A stretch of DNA of 64,000 nucleotides from Rhodobacterales bacterium (GTDB taxonomy: Bacteria > Pseudomonadota > Alphaproteobacteria > Rhodobacterales > Rhodobacteraceae): the NCBI GenBank assembly GCA_002748265.1, contig PDRY01000020.1:39692-103691 (forward strand), read 5' to 3'. Position numbers and translations under genes: made by a program. Below, piece by piece: positions 37,366-44,272 of this stretch. A model generated the notes under the pieces. That model did not search any database, was not told the DNA's origin, and worked only from the letters and a program-made list of their open reading frames with translations. How positions within the stretch are numbered: position 1 is the first letter of the stretch; every line of letters starts with the position of its first letter.

Positions 37366-38352
37366 ATGGCCCTTCTCGACACAATCAACGCGCTGCTCAT
37401 CGACCTGCTCGGGCCGTTCGGTCCGGTCATGGCCATTGGCGGGCTTGGCATTCTGCTGACGGTGCTCGCCATCCCGATGCTGGCTTCGACCCGGGAAAAG
37501 GATCCGTTCGAGCGGCTTTCGAAAAAGACCCACGAGAAGCGTGGCAAAGATGTGGACGGACCCACCCTGCGCAACGCGCAAAGCGACCGGCTGGAGCGAT
37601 TTTCGACCTTTCTGGAGCCGCAGGATGCCGAAGAATTCTCGGCCGCCCGGCGCAAGCTGATCCAGGCGGGCTATCGCAGCAACGAAGCCGTGCGGATCTA
37701 CTACTTCGCACAGCTCATCCTGGGGCTGGGGCTTTTGGCGGCGGGGATGGCCTATCTGTTCATCAGTAGCGGTGGCGACGGCATGACGCCGACGAGCATC
37801 GTCACGAAAGGACTGATGCCCGGCGCGGCTGGCTACATGCTGCCCAAATACTGGGTTACGCGCCGCCAGGCCGCGCGCAACGAAGAAATCGCCTCGGGCT
37901 TTCCGGACAGTCTCGACATGATGCTGGTCTGCGTGGAAGCCGGTCAATCGCTGGACCAATCCATCGTCCGCGTCGCATCCGAGCTGCGCACCGGCTTTCC
38001 GGCCTTGTCGGAAGAATACGAGATGGCCGCCTATGAGATGAAGGCCGGTAAGGACAAGACCCAGGTGCTACGCGACATGGCTGAGCGGCTGGAGGATGAC
38101 GACATCGCCTCCTTCGTCACCGTTCTGATCCAGTCGCAGACCTACGGCACGCCGATCGCCGAAGCCCTTCGCGTCTATGCGTCAGAAATGCGCGACAAAC
38201 GCGTCATGCGGGCCGAGGAAAAGGCCAACACCCTGCCAACGAAGATGACGCTGGCCACCATGATGTTGACTGTTCCGCCCTTGCTGCTCATCTTGCTTGG
38301 ACCTTCGCTGATCGATATCGGCAAGGTGTTCTCGGGCGGGATAGGTTTCTAA
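37366..38352 (+). CDS. tadC: Tad inner-membrane platform protein TadC
   Basis: A 328-residue paralogue of TadB. It has an N-terminal helix (FGPVMAIGGLGILLTVLAI), a central pair (YYFAQLILGLGLLAAGMAYL, IVTKGLMPGAAGYML), the F domain (GFPDSLDMMLVCVEAGQSLD, RDMAERLEDDDIASFVTVLI) and a C-terminal helix (MMLTVPPLLLILLGPSLIDI). The start is either ATG 37366 or GTG 37360; the GTG overlaps the tadB stop codon. Together TadB and TadC make the platform for CpaF. Its stop lies 9 bases before the first TPR lipoprotein gene. Confidence 0.92.
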   Translation: MALLDTINALLIDLLGPFGPVMAIGGLGILLTVLAIPMLASTREKDPFERLSKKTHEKRGKDVDGPTLRNAQSDRLERFSTFLEPQDAEEFSAARRKLIQAGYRSNEAVRIYYFAQLILGLGLLAAGMAYLFISSGGDGMTPTSIVTKGLMPGAAGYMLPKYWVTRRQAARNEEIASGFPDSLDMMLVCVEAGQSLDQSIVRVASELRTGFPALSEEYEMAAYEMKAGKDKTQVLRDMAERLEDDDIASFVTVLIQSQTYGTPIAEALRVYASEMRDKRVMRAEEKANTLPTKMTLATMMLTVPPLLLILLGPSLIDIGKVFSGGIGF

Positions 38353-38361
38353 AAAGGCGCA

Positions 38362-38925
38362 ATGCTCCACATCACACGGATGGCGATGGCCGCAACGCTG
38401 GGCGCCACCTTCTTTCTGACCGGCTGTGCCGATCCTCTGAGCCGGGGCGACGTCTTTGCCCCCGGGATCGCCGGAGAGGCGCGCGGCGACCAGATGGAGG
38501 TGGGCCACCGACTCATGGATGCCGGGGAATACGAACTGGCGCTGCGCGCTTTCACCCGCGCCGGGGCCCAGCGAGGAGGCCTGACGCCCGAGGTACTGTC
38601 CGCGCTCGGGTCGGCAAATCTGGGACTGGGGCGGCTGGGACAGGCCGAAGACCTTCTGCGCCGCGCCACGAAGGCAGAGCCGGACAATCCCGCCGCGTGG
38701 AACAATCTGGGCGTCGTGCTGATGGAAACCGGTCGCTTCCCCGAGGCGGTGCAGGTGTTCCGTCGCGCCTTTGCAACGTCTTCCGGGCAATCTGACGTGA
38801 TTCGCGACAATCTCGCCAAGGCTCTCGCAAAACGCGATGACCCGTTCTATGCTGCGCCAAACGACAGCGGCGCCACGTTGGTGCGCCGGGGGGCGGGTGA
38901 CGTCCTTCTGGTGACGGGCGTGTAA
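38362..38925 (+). CDS. TadD-like TPR lipoprotein
   Basis: A 187-residue lipoprotein (signal AMAATLGATFFLTGC, Cys about residue 23). Its body is tetratricopeptide repeats: residues about 50-85 (HRLMDAGEYELALRAFTRAG), 88-120 (LSALGSANLGLGRLGQAEDL) and 122-155 (AAWNNLGVVLMETGRFPEAV). In tad loci such pilotin-like TPR lipoproteins (TadD) assist assembly of the outer-membrane secretin. It follows tadC closely, so it is part of the same operon. An AAAAAGG site precedes the ATG. Confidence 0.88.
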   Translation: MLHITRMAMAATLGATFFLTGCADPLSRGDVFAPGIAGEARGDQMEVGHRLMDAGEYELALRAFTRAGAQRGGLTPEVLSALGSANLGLGRLGQAEDLLRRATKAEPDNPAAWNNLGVVLMETGRFPEAVQVFRRAFATSSGQSDVIRDNLAKALAKRDDPFYAAPNDSGATLVRRGAGDVLLVTGV

Positions 38926-38963
38926 AGACCGCGGTTTAGGTTGAGCAGCCAGGAGCGCGCCCC

Positions 38964-39833
38964 ATGCGCCACATTCTTTTTGCGACGGCATTAGCCACCG
39001 CGTTCACCGGCCTCTCGGGCTGTGACAAGTTTCGCAACAGCGGAGAGGCTGACGTCAAAGGCGCCATGGCCGACGTCAACGCGATTGACGGCACCGGTCT
39101 GAGCGACGTGATGCTAACCGTCGGCGACCCAGCAGAAGCCGTCGCCTATTTCCAGCGTGCGGTGGCCGAGAGCCCTGACCGAATCGACCTGCATCGCGGC
39201 CTGGCGAAATCGCTGACCCGTGCGGGCCGGGCCACGGAATCTGTCTCAGCCTGGAAACGTGTGCTCACCCTTCCGGGGGCGACCAATGACGACCGGGTGG
39301 CCTTGGCCGACGCCCAGCTGCGCGCCGGCGATACAGACGCTGCCGCCATCACTCTGACGGCGATCCCGCCCACTTTCGAGACCTTTGAGCGCTACAAGCT
39401 TGAAGCCATCGTCGCCGACAGCAAGCAGGACTGGGAACGCGCGGACAGCTTCTATGAGATCGCCGCCGGGCTGACGACCACCCCGGCCGGTGTGCTCAAC
39501 AACTGGGGCTTCTCGAAGCTCACCCGCGGCGCCCCCAAGGACGCCGAGCGGCTGTTCACCGAAGCCCTGCGCAACGATCCCACCCTGTTCACGGCCAAGA
39601 ACAACCTCGTGCTCGCCCGCGGGGCGCAGCGCAACTACGATCTGCCTGTCGTGGACATGACCCAGACCGAACGCGCGATGCTCCTGCACACTGCGGCACT
39701 GTCCGCGATCAAGCGCGGAGACGTGACCACCGGTAAGGGCCTGCTGCAAGAGGCCATCGACACCCACCCGCAGCATTTCGAAGCCGCGGTGCGCGCCTTG
39801 CGGGCGCTTGAAGCGAACGTGTCGAACGGATGA
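38964..39833 (+). CDS. Second TPR lipoprotein of the tad block
   Basis: A 289-residue lipoprotein (signal ILFATALATAFTGLSGC, Cys about residue 20). TPR-like repeats run through the rest: EAVAYFQRAVAESPDRIDLH, KSLTRAGRATESVSAWKRVL, GVLNNWGFSKLTRGAPKDAE, and near the end AIKRGDVTTGKGLLQEAIDT. It is a longer relative of the preceding TadD-like protein, so the locus carries two TPR lipoproteins. An AGGAG site precedes the ATG at 38964. The stop shares bases with the start of the prepilin peptidase gene (ATGA). Confidence 0.88.
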   Translation: MRHILFATALATAFTGLSGCDKFRNSGEADVKGAMADVNAIDGTGLSDVMLTVGDPAEAVAYFQRAVAESPDRIDLHRGLAKSLTRAGRATESVSAWKRVLTLPGATNDDRVALADAQLRAGDTDAAAITLTAIPPTFETFERYKLEAIVADSKQDWERADSFYEIAAGLTTTPAGVLNNWGFSKLTRGAPKDAERLFTEALRNDPTLFTAKNNLVLARGAQRNYDLPVVDMTQTERAMLLHTAALSAIKRGDVTTGKGLLQEAIDTHPQHFEAAVRALRALEANVSNG

Positions 39834-40318
39834 GCCTGCCCGCCATCGCCGCCCTGTGGTATCTGCCGGTGCTGGTGCCGCTGTGCTTGGCCGCCATGTG
39901 GACGGACCTCACGCGGATGAAAATCCCCAACAGGATCAATGATGTGATGCTGTTGGCGTTCATCCCGCTGGGCTTCATCGCGCTCCCCTGGGAGACCGCC
40001 TTGTGGCAATGGCTCAACCCGGCGGTGATGCTCGTGATCGGGCTGGGGCTTCATGCGCTGCGGGCCATGGGCGGTGGGGATCTGAAATTCATGATCGCCG
40101 CGTCCCCTTATGTCATGCGCCCCGATCTGGGACGCATGATGGTCCTTCTGGCGGTGTTCCTTCTGATCGGCTTTGCGCTGCACCGGCTGGCCCGGATGAG
40201 CCCCTTGCGCCGGATGACCCCGAATTGGACAAGCTGGAGCGCCACGGGCCGCTACCCGATGGGCCTGTCTCTGGGACCGGCCCTGATCGCCTATCTGATC
40301 CTTTCGGCCACCGGCTGA
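39830..40318 (+). CDS. cpaA: Prepilin peptidase (CpaA/TadV type)
   Basis: A 162-residue membrane aspartic protease that cleaves Flp pre-pilins. It has four or five hydrophobic segments. The first catalytic Asp is in MWTDLTRMKIPNRIND, after the first helix; the second is in AMGGGDLKFMIAASPYVM, a G-x-G-D motif. The short form without the N-methylation domain is the TadV/CpaA type. It overlaps the upstream TPR gene by four bases, so it is translationally coupled. No Flp pilin gene, which often sits next to it, is present. Confidence 0.92.
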   Translation: MSLPAIAALWYLPVLVPLCLAAMWTDLTRMKIPNRINDVMLLAFIPLGFIALPWETALWQWLNPAVMLVIGLGLHALRAMGGGDLKFMIAASPYVMRPDLGRMMVLLAVFLLIGFALHRLARMSPLRRMTPNWTSWSATGRYPMGLSLGPALIAYLILSATG

Positions 40319-40393
40319 CACCGACCTTCCCTTAATGCGCCACATTCGCACGGCACGGTAACGGCCAGACCCAAGTGCCGGAGACCGCTGCCC

Positions 40394-41704
40394 GTGACCA
40401 TCGCGACCCCCGATCCGATCGCCCCGCCCGCCCCCAAGACGTTGGAAGCCATGCAGCTTCCGATGAACATGATGCGGGACATTCTCATCAAGACGATGTT
40501 TCGCAAGAACATCGACTACGCGAGCGATCTGGCGCGCGCGATCTGCCTGCCCTTGGCCGTGACGCTGGAGCTGATCGAGATGGGCCGCAACCAGCGGCTG
40601 ATCGAGGCCACCGGGACGCTGAACGCGAACTCCGGCTCCGAGATGGGCTATCAGCTCACCGATGCGGGCAAGGAACGCGCGCTCGATGCTCTGGCCCAGT
40701 CCGAGTATTTCGGCGCCATGCCGGTGCCGATGTCCGTCTACGCGGAGCAGGTCAAACGGCAGTCCATCCGTAACATCCAAATGAGCCGCGAGCGGCTCAG
40801 CGGCGCCATGGGGCATCTGGTTCTGCCCCCCACCCTTCTGGATCAGCTTGGCCCGGCGGTCGGTGCTGGCCGCTCGATCCTGATGTATGGCCCGCCGGGC
40901 AACGGGAAATCGTCGATCTCCAACGGGATCCGCGACGCGTTGGGCGACAAGATCTACATCCCCCGCGCCATCGAATATGCGGGGCAGGTCATCACCGTTT
41001 ATGACCCAATCGTCCATTCCGCCGCCGAAGAGCTGGTGGATGACCCCAATTCCCTGCGCCGCACCACGGGCCGCTACGACACGCGCTATGTTCGCTGCGA
41101 GCGCCCCACCGTGATCACCGGGGGGGAGCTGAGCCTGTCGATGCTCGATCTGGTCTACAACCCGACCGCGCGGACCTATCAGGCGCCGCTTCAGCTCAAA
41201 TCTACCGGCGGCGTGTTCATCGTGGACGACCTTGGCCGCCAGGCAGAGCCGCCGCAGGCGCTCATCAACCGCTGGATCGTTCCGCTGGAAGAAAGCAAGG
41301 ACATCCTCGCTCTGCAGTCGGGCGAGAAGTTCGAAGTGCCGTTCGACACGCTGGTGATCTTCTCGACAAACTTCCACCCCAACGAAATCTTCGACAAAGC
41401 GGCGCTGCGCCGGATCTTCTACAAGATCAAGATCGACGGCCCGGATCAGGCCGGGTTCCTGAAGATCTTCAGCCTTGTTGCCCGCAAGAAAGGCATGCCC
41501 CTGGACGAGGCGGCGCTGATCCACCTGCTGAAGGTCAAGTATCCGACGATTGAGAACGTCTATGCGAACTATCAGCCGGTCTTCCTGATCGACCAGATGA
41601 TCTCCATCTGCGAATTCGAGGGCATCCCCTACCAGATGACCCCAGACCTGATCGACCGCGCCTGGGAGAACATGTTCGTGCGCGAAGAGGCCATCGAACA
41701 CTAG
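40394..41704 (+). CDS. MoxR-like AAA+ ATPase linked to the tad block
   Basis: A 436-residue AAA+ ATPase. The N-terminal ~130 residues are helical and perhaps a winged-helix-like region (MNMMRDILIKTMFRKNIDYA). Walker A is ILMYGPPGNGKSSISNGIRD near residue 163, and Walker B is GGVFIVDDLGRQA near 276; a downstream sensor region reads FDTLVIFSTNFHPNEIFDKA. It follows the prepilin peptidase by 75 bases on the same strand, the same place where Rhodobacteraceae tad loci carry an unassigned ATPase. A role in pilus assembly or remodelling is inferred from position only. The start is a GTG (40394) after CGGAG. Confidence 0.85.
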   Translation: MTIATPDPIAPPAPKTLEAMQLPMNMMRDILIKTMFRKNIDYASDLARAICLPLAVTLELIEMGRNQRLIEATGTLNANSGSEMGYQLTDAGKERALDALAQSEYFGAMPVPMSVYAEQVKRQSIRNIQMSRERLSGAMGHLVLPPTLLDQLGPAVGAGRSILMYGPPGNGKSSISNGIRDALGDKIYIPRAIEYAGQVITVYDPIVHSAAEELVDDPNSLRRTTGRYDTRYVRCERPTVITGGELSLSMLDLVYNPTARTYQAPLQLKSTGGVFIVDDLGRQAEPPQALINRWIVPLEESKDILALQSGEKFEVPFDTLVIFSTNFHPNEIFDKAALRRIFYKIKIDGPDQAGFLKIFSLVARKKGMPLDEAALIHLLKVKYPTIENVYANYQPVFLIDQMISICEFEGIPYQMTPDLIDRAWENMFVREEAIEH

Positions 41705-41744
41705 GGCTGCGGCGCCGCCGCCCCCGGCGGCGCCTGCCCGATGG

Positions 41745-43058
41745 TCAGTCGAGGCTACGCAGCACCTCGCCCAGTGTCTCGATAATCTGGTCGATATGGG
41801 CTTTTTCGATGATCAGCGGCGGAGACATCGCAATGATGTCGCCCGTCGTGCGGATCAGAAGGCCTTTGTCATAGGCCTTCAGGAAAGCGCTGAACGCCCG
41901 CTTGGTGGGCGCTCCGGCGATTGGCTCCAGCTCAATCGCGCCGATCAGGCCCATATTGCGAATGTCGATCACGTGAGGGGCGTCGCGCAGACTGTGCAGC
42001 GCCTCTTGCCAATAGGGCGCCAGCTCTGCCGCGCGCTCGAACAGGCGCTCTTCAGCATAGATGTCCAGCGTGGCGATCCCCGCCGCCGAGGCCACGGGGC
42101 TGCCCGAATAGGTGTAGCCGTGGAACAGCTCGATGGCTTCGGGCGGGCCATCCATGAAGGCGTCGTGAATGGCGGCGGTGGTCAGCACGGCACCCATCGG
42201 AATCACGCCATTGGTCAGCCCCTTGGCCGTGGTGATCAGGTCCGGCTGCACGCCGAAATGCTCCGCCGCGAAGCTGGAGCCGAGACGCCCGAACCCGGTG
42301 ATGACCTCATCAAAGATCAGCAGGATCCCGTGCTTCGTGCAGAGCGCGCGCAGGCGCTCCAGGTAGCCTTTCGGCGGCAGCAGAACGCCGGTGGAGCCCG
42401 CCATGGGCTCCACGATCACAGCGGCGATGGTTTCGGCGCCGTGCAGCGCGACGATCCGCTCCAGATCGTCGGCCAGATTGGCCCCGTGTTCAGGCTGACC
42501 CTTGGTGAAGGCGTTTTCCGGCAGATGGGTGTGCGGCAGGTGATCCACGCCGGTCAGCAGCGAGCCAAAGAAGCGCCGGTTGTTGGTGATCCCGCCAACC
42601 GAGATACCGCCGAAATTCACCCCGTGATAGCCCCGCTCGCGCCCGATCAGACGGGTGCGGCTGCCCTGCCCGATGGCCCGCTGATAGGCGAGCGCGATCT
42701 TGAGCGCGGTTTCCACCGATTCCGAGCCGGAATTAGTGTAGAAGACATGCTCGATCCCCTCCGGCGCGATATCCACCAGCCGGTTCGCCAATTCGAAGGC
42801 GATGGGATGACCCATCTGGAAGGCGGGGGCATAGTCCAGCTCTCCGACCTGCTTCGCGACGGCTTGGGTGATCTTGTCCCGCCCGTGCCCCGCATTGCAG
42901 CACCACAGGCCAGCGGTCGCATCGAGCACCTGCCGCCCGTCTGCGGTCGTGTAGTGCATATCCTTCGCCGCCACGAACATGCGCGGGTCGGATTTGAACT
43001 GGCGGTTCGCAGTGAACGGCATCCAGAAGGCGGAGAGGTCGTTGGGGCGCTGTGTCAT
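41745..43058 (-). CDS. Class III omega-aminotransferase (beta-alanine/pyruvate type)
   Basis: A 437-residue PLP-dependent class III aminotransferase. It begins SAFWMPFTANRQFKSDPRMF, typical of omega-amino acid:pyruvate transaminases. Key motifs are FYTNSGSESVETALKIAL, the PLP contact LLIFDEVITGFGRLG with its Asp, and the Schiff-base Lys in TTAKGLTNGVIPMG. Beta-alanine or taurine-like omega-amines with pyruvate as acceptor are likely, although specificity cannot be read. The start at 43058 (MTQRPND) fits homologues. It is convergent with the tad block and co-directional with the M48 protease upstream, 58 bases away. Confidence 0.9.
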   Translation of the reverse strand: MTQRPNDLSAFWMPFTANRQFKSDPRMFVAAKDMHYTTADGRQVLDATAGLWCCNAGHGRDKITQAVAKQVGELDYAPAFQMGHPIAFELANRLVDIAPEGIEHVFYTNSGSESVETALKIALAYQRAIGQGSRTRLIGRERGYHGVNFGGISVGGITNNRRFFGSLLTGVDHLPHTHLPENAFTKGQPEHGANLADDLERIVALHGAETIAAVIVEPMAGSTGVLLPPKGYLERLRALCTKHGILLIFDEVITGFGRLGSSFAAEHFGVQPDLITTAKGLTNGVIPMGAVLTTAAIHDAFMDGPPEAIELFHGYTYSGSPVASAAGIATLDIYAEERLFERAAELAPYWQEALHSLRDAPHVIDIRNMGLIGAIELEPIAGAPTKRAFSAFLKAYDKGLLIRTTGDIIAMSPPLIIEKAHIDQIIETLGEVLRSLD

Positions 43059-43116
43059 AGGGGCTCCGATCAATTGTCGGCTCCACTGTGCCCCAAAGCG
43101 CGCCCGGCGCAAGGGG

Positions 43117-43866
43117 TTAGCCGCCCTCGGCCACCCTGCGCACGATCTCCATCCTCCGCGCATTCGGCGGGTGCGTGCCCAGGAACGCATCGCCCGGATC
43201 GGGCACGCGGCGGAAGAACTCCGCCCCGCGAACAGGATCGTAACCCGCCGCGATGGCAATCCGCGCGCCCATGGCATCGGCCTCCAGCTCAAAATCCTTG
43301 GAATAGGCCCGCCCGCCAACCGCGGCGCCCAGATCCTGCGCGGCGCGCACCGATTGCGCATCGCCCCCGGCGGCTCCGATCAGGCCGCCCAGCACGGCGG
43401 CGCCCAGCCGAGCGTTGTCCTGCGTGCGCGCCAGATGCCCGGCGATGTGATGCGCCGCCTCATGGGACAAGATGAAGGCCAGCTCATCTTCGTTTTGAGC
43501 CGACACGATCAGCGCGGGGGTGAAACCGATCAAAGGCCGACCGGCCTTGTCTTCGGTCTGAAAGGCGTTCGGAGGCTGGCCGGGACGGTCGTCAATGACC
43601 AACTGGAAATCACAATTCACACGACCTGCCGTCCACTTCTGGCACTCTTGCTCAGCTACGGGCTCAACACGGTCGATCACCCGCAGGAAACTGCGGGCCT
43701 TGGCCCTTATCGCCGCTGGGCCGGGCTGTTCAGGCGCCTGCAGGGGCACCGCGGACTGAGGCGCCCCCGTGCCGGTGGAGACCGGCGTGACGACAACCGG
43801 ACCGGCGCAAGCGCCGAGCCCGAAAACAACGGCAAAAGCCGCAATAAGGCGCGAAGATCGTCTCAT
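43117..43866 (-). CDS. M48 family metalloprotease lipoprotein
   Basis: A 249-residue exported Zn-protease of the M48 (BepA/LoiP-like) family. A lipobox (VFGLGAC, Cys about 19) anchors it to a membrane. The zinc motif HEAAHH lies in AFILSHEAAHHIAGHLARTQ near residue 135, with a downstream Glu in DFELEADAMGARIA, the third ligand region. Family members take part in quality control of outer-membrane proteins. The ATG at 43866 is chosen over the codon at 43890 because the signal peptide is better. It lies downstream of the tRNA-Phe gene on the same strand. Confidence 0.9.
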   Translation of the reverse strand: MRRSSRLIAAFAVVFGLGACAGPVVVTPVSTGTGAPQSAVPLQAPEQPGPAAIRAKARSFLRVIDRVEPVAEQECQKWTAGRVNCDFQLVIDDRPGQPPNAFQTEDKAGRPLIGFTPALIVSAQNEDELAFILSHEAAHHIAGHLARTQDNARLGAAVLGGLIGAAGGDAQSVRAAQDLGAAVGGRAYSKDFELEADAMGARIAIAAGYDPVRGAEFFRRVPDPGDAFLGTHPPNARRMEIVRRVAEGG

Positions 43867-43907
43867 ACGGTCATAATTAGCACGCCCCAAGGCTTTCGCA
43901 ATCCGGC

Positions 43908-43931
43908 CACGCTCCCGCTCACGGGAGCGTG
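43908..43931 (-). terminator. Strong hairpin after tRNA-Phe
   Basis: CACGCTCCCG and CGGGAGCGTG form a perfect 10-bp stem with a CTCA loop. It lies about 55 bases beyond the 3' end of tRNA-Phe and 42 bases before the M48 gene, so it could end the tRNA transcript or protect the messenger end. There is no T run after it in either direction, so its role as a terminator is a guess. Confidence 0.4.
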
Positions 43932-43985
43932 CTTCACGCGATGCAGAACACTGCGGGGCACACCGATCATATCGCTTGGAAATAA

Positions 43986-44060
43986 TGGTGCCCGGGGGCG
44001 GAATCGAACCACCGACACGAGGATTTTCAATCCACTGCTCTACCCCTGAGCTACCCGGGC
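43986..44060 (-). tRNA. tRNA-Phe (anticodon GAA)
   Basis: A 75-base tRNA on the minus strand with encoded CCA end. Acceptor stem GCCCGGG pairs with CCCGGGC, the D-arm is GCTC-AGGGGTA-GAGC, the anticodon loop is TTGAAAA with GAA, and the T-loop is TTCGATT. The anticodon stem GTGGA/TCCTC has an unusual T-T opposition at its second base pair, but the same pattern may be common in Rhodobacteraceae. No duplicated 3' end of this tRNA is seen in the window, so there is no sign of an element integrated here. Confidence 0.96.
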
Positions 44061-44078
44061 ATCCGTTGGGGTGCGCTG

Positions 44079-44107
44079 CACTTAAGACAGCCCGAAAGCG
44101 GCGTCAA
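44079..44107 (-). promoter_or_regulatory. Promoter of tRNA-Phe
   Basis: On the minus strand TTGACG (44102-44107) and TAAGTG (44079-44084) are separated by 17 bases, about 12 bases before the tRNA 5' end plus a short leader. The -35 is near consensus; the -10 is weaker. Confidence 0.6.
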
Positions 44108-44133
44108 GCCAAGAAAATCCCCTTGATGCATGC

Positions 44134-44162
44134 TTGACCCGGCGCAAGCGGGCCGGAATTAG
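44134..44162 (+). promoter_or_regulatory. Possible promoter of the FkbM-glycosyltransferase gene
   Basis: TTGACC (44134-44139) and AATTAG (44157-44162) are 17 bases apart on the plus strand, about 110 bases upstream of the gene at 44273. The -35 is close to consensus; the -10 is poor, so this is tentative. Confidence 0.35.
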
Positions 44163-44272
44163 TCCCCCTGCATGACAGACGCATGGAAATGCATATCATT
44201 TGCCACGCAGATGACGCATTGAGACGGTGTTAACGCACTGTCACAACGAGTTCCGGGTGAAGGGGGCAGCAG

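Noticed and set aside
35165-37384. Minus-strand open frame of 739 codons opposite cpaF and tadB
   Set aside because: It is antisense to strong family matches and rich in His, Arg and Asp as expected for the complementary strand of GC-rich genes.
39635-41701. Minus-strand open frame of 688 codons opposite the prepilin peptidase and ATPase
   Set aside because: It spans two genes on the other strand and their intergenic gap, so it is a shadow.
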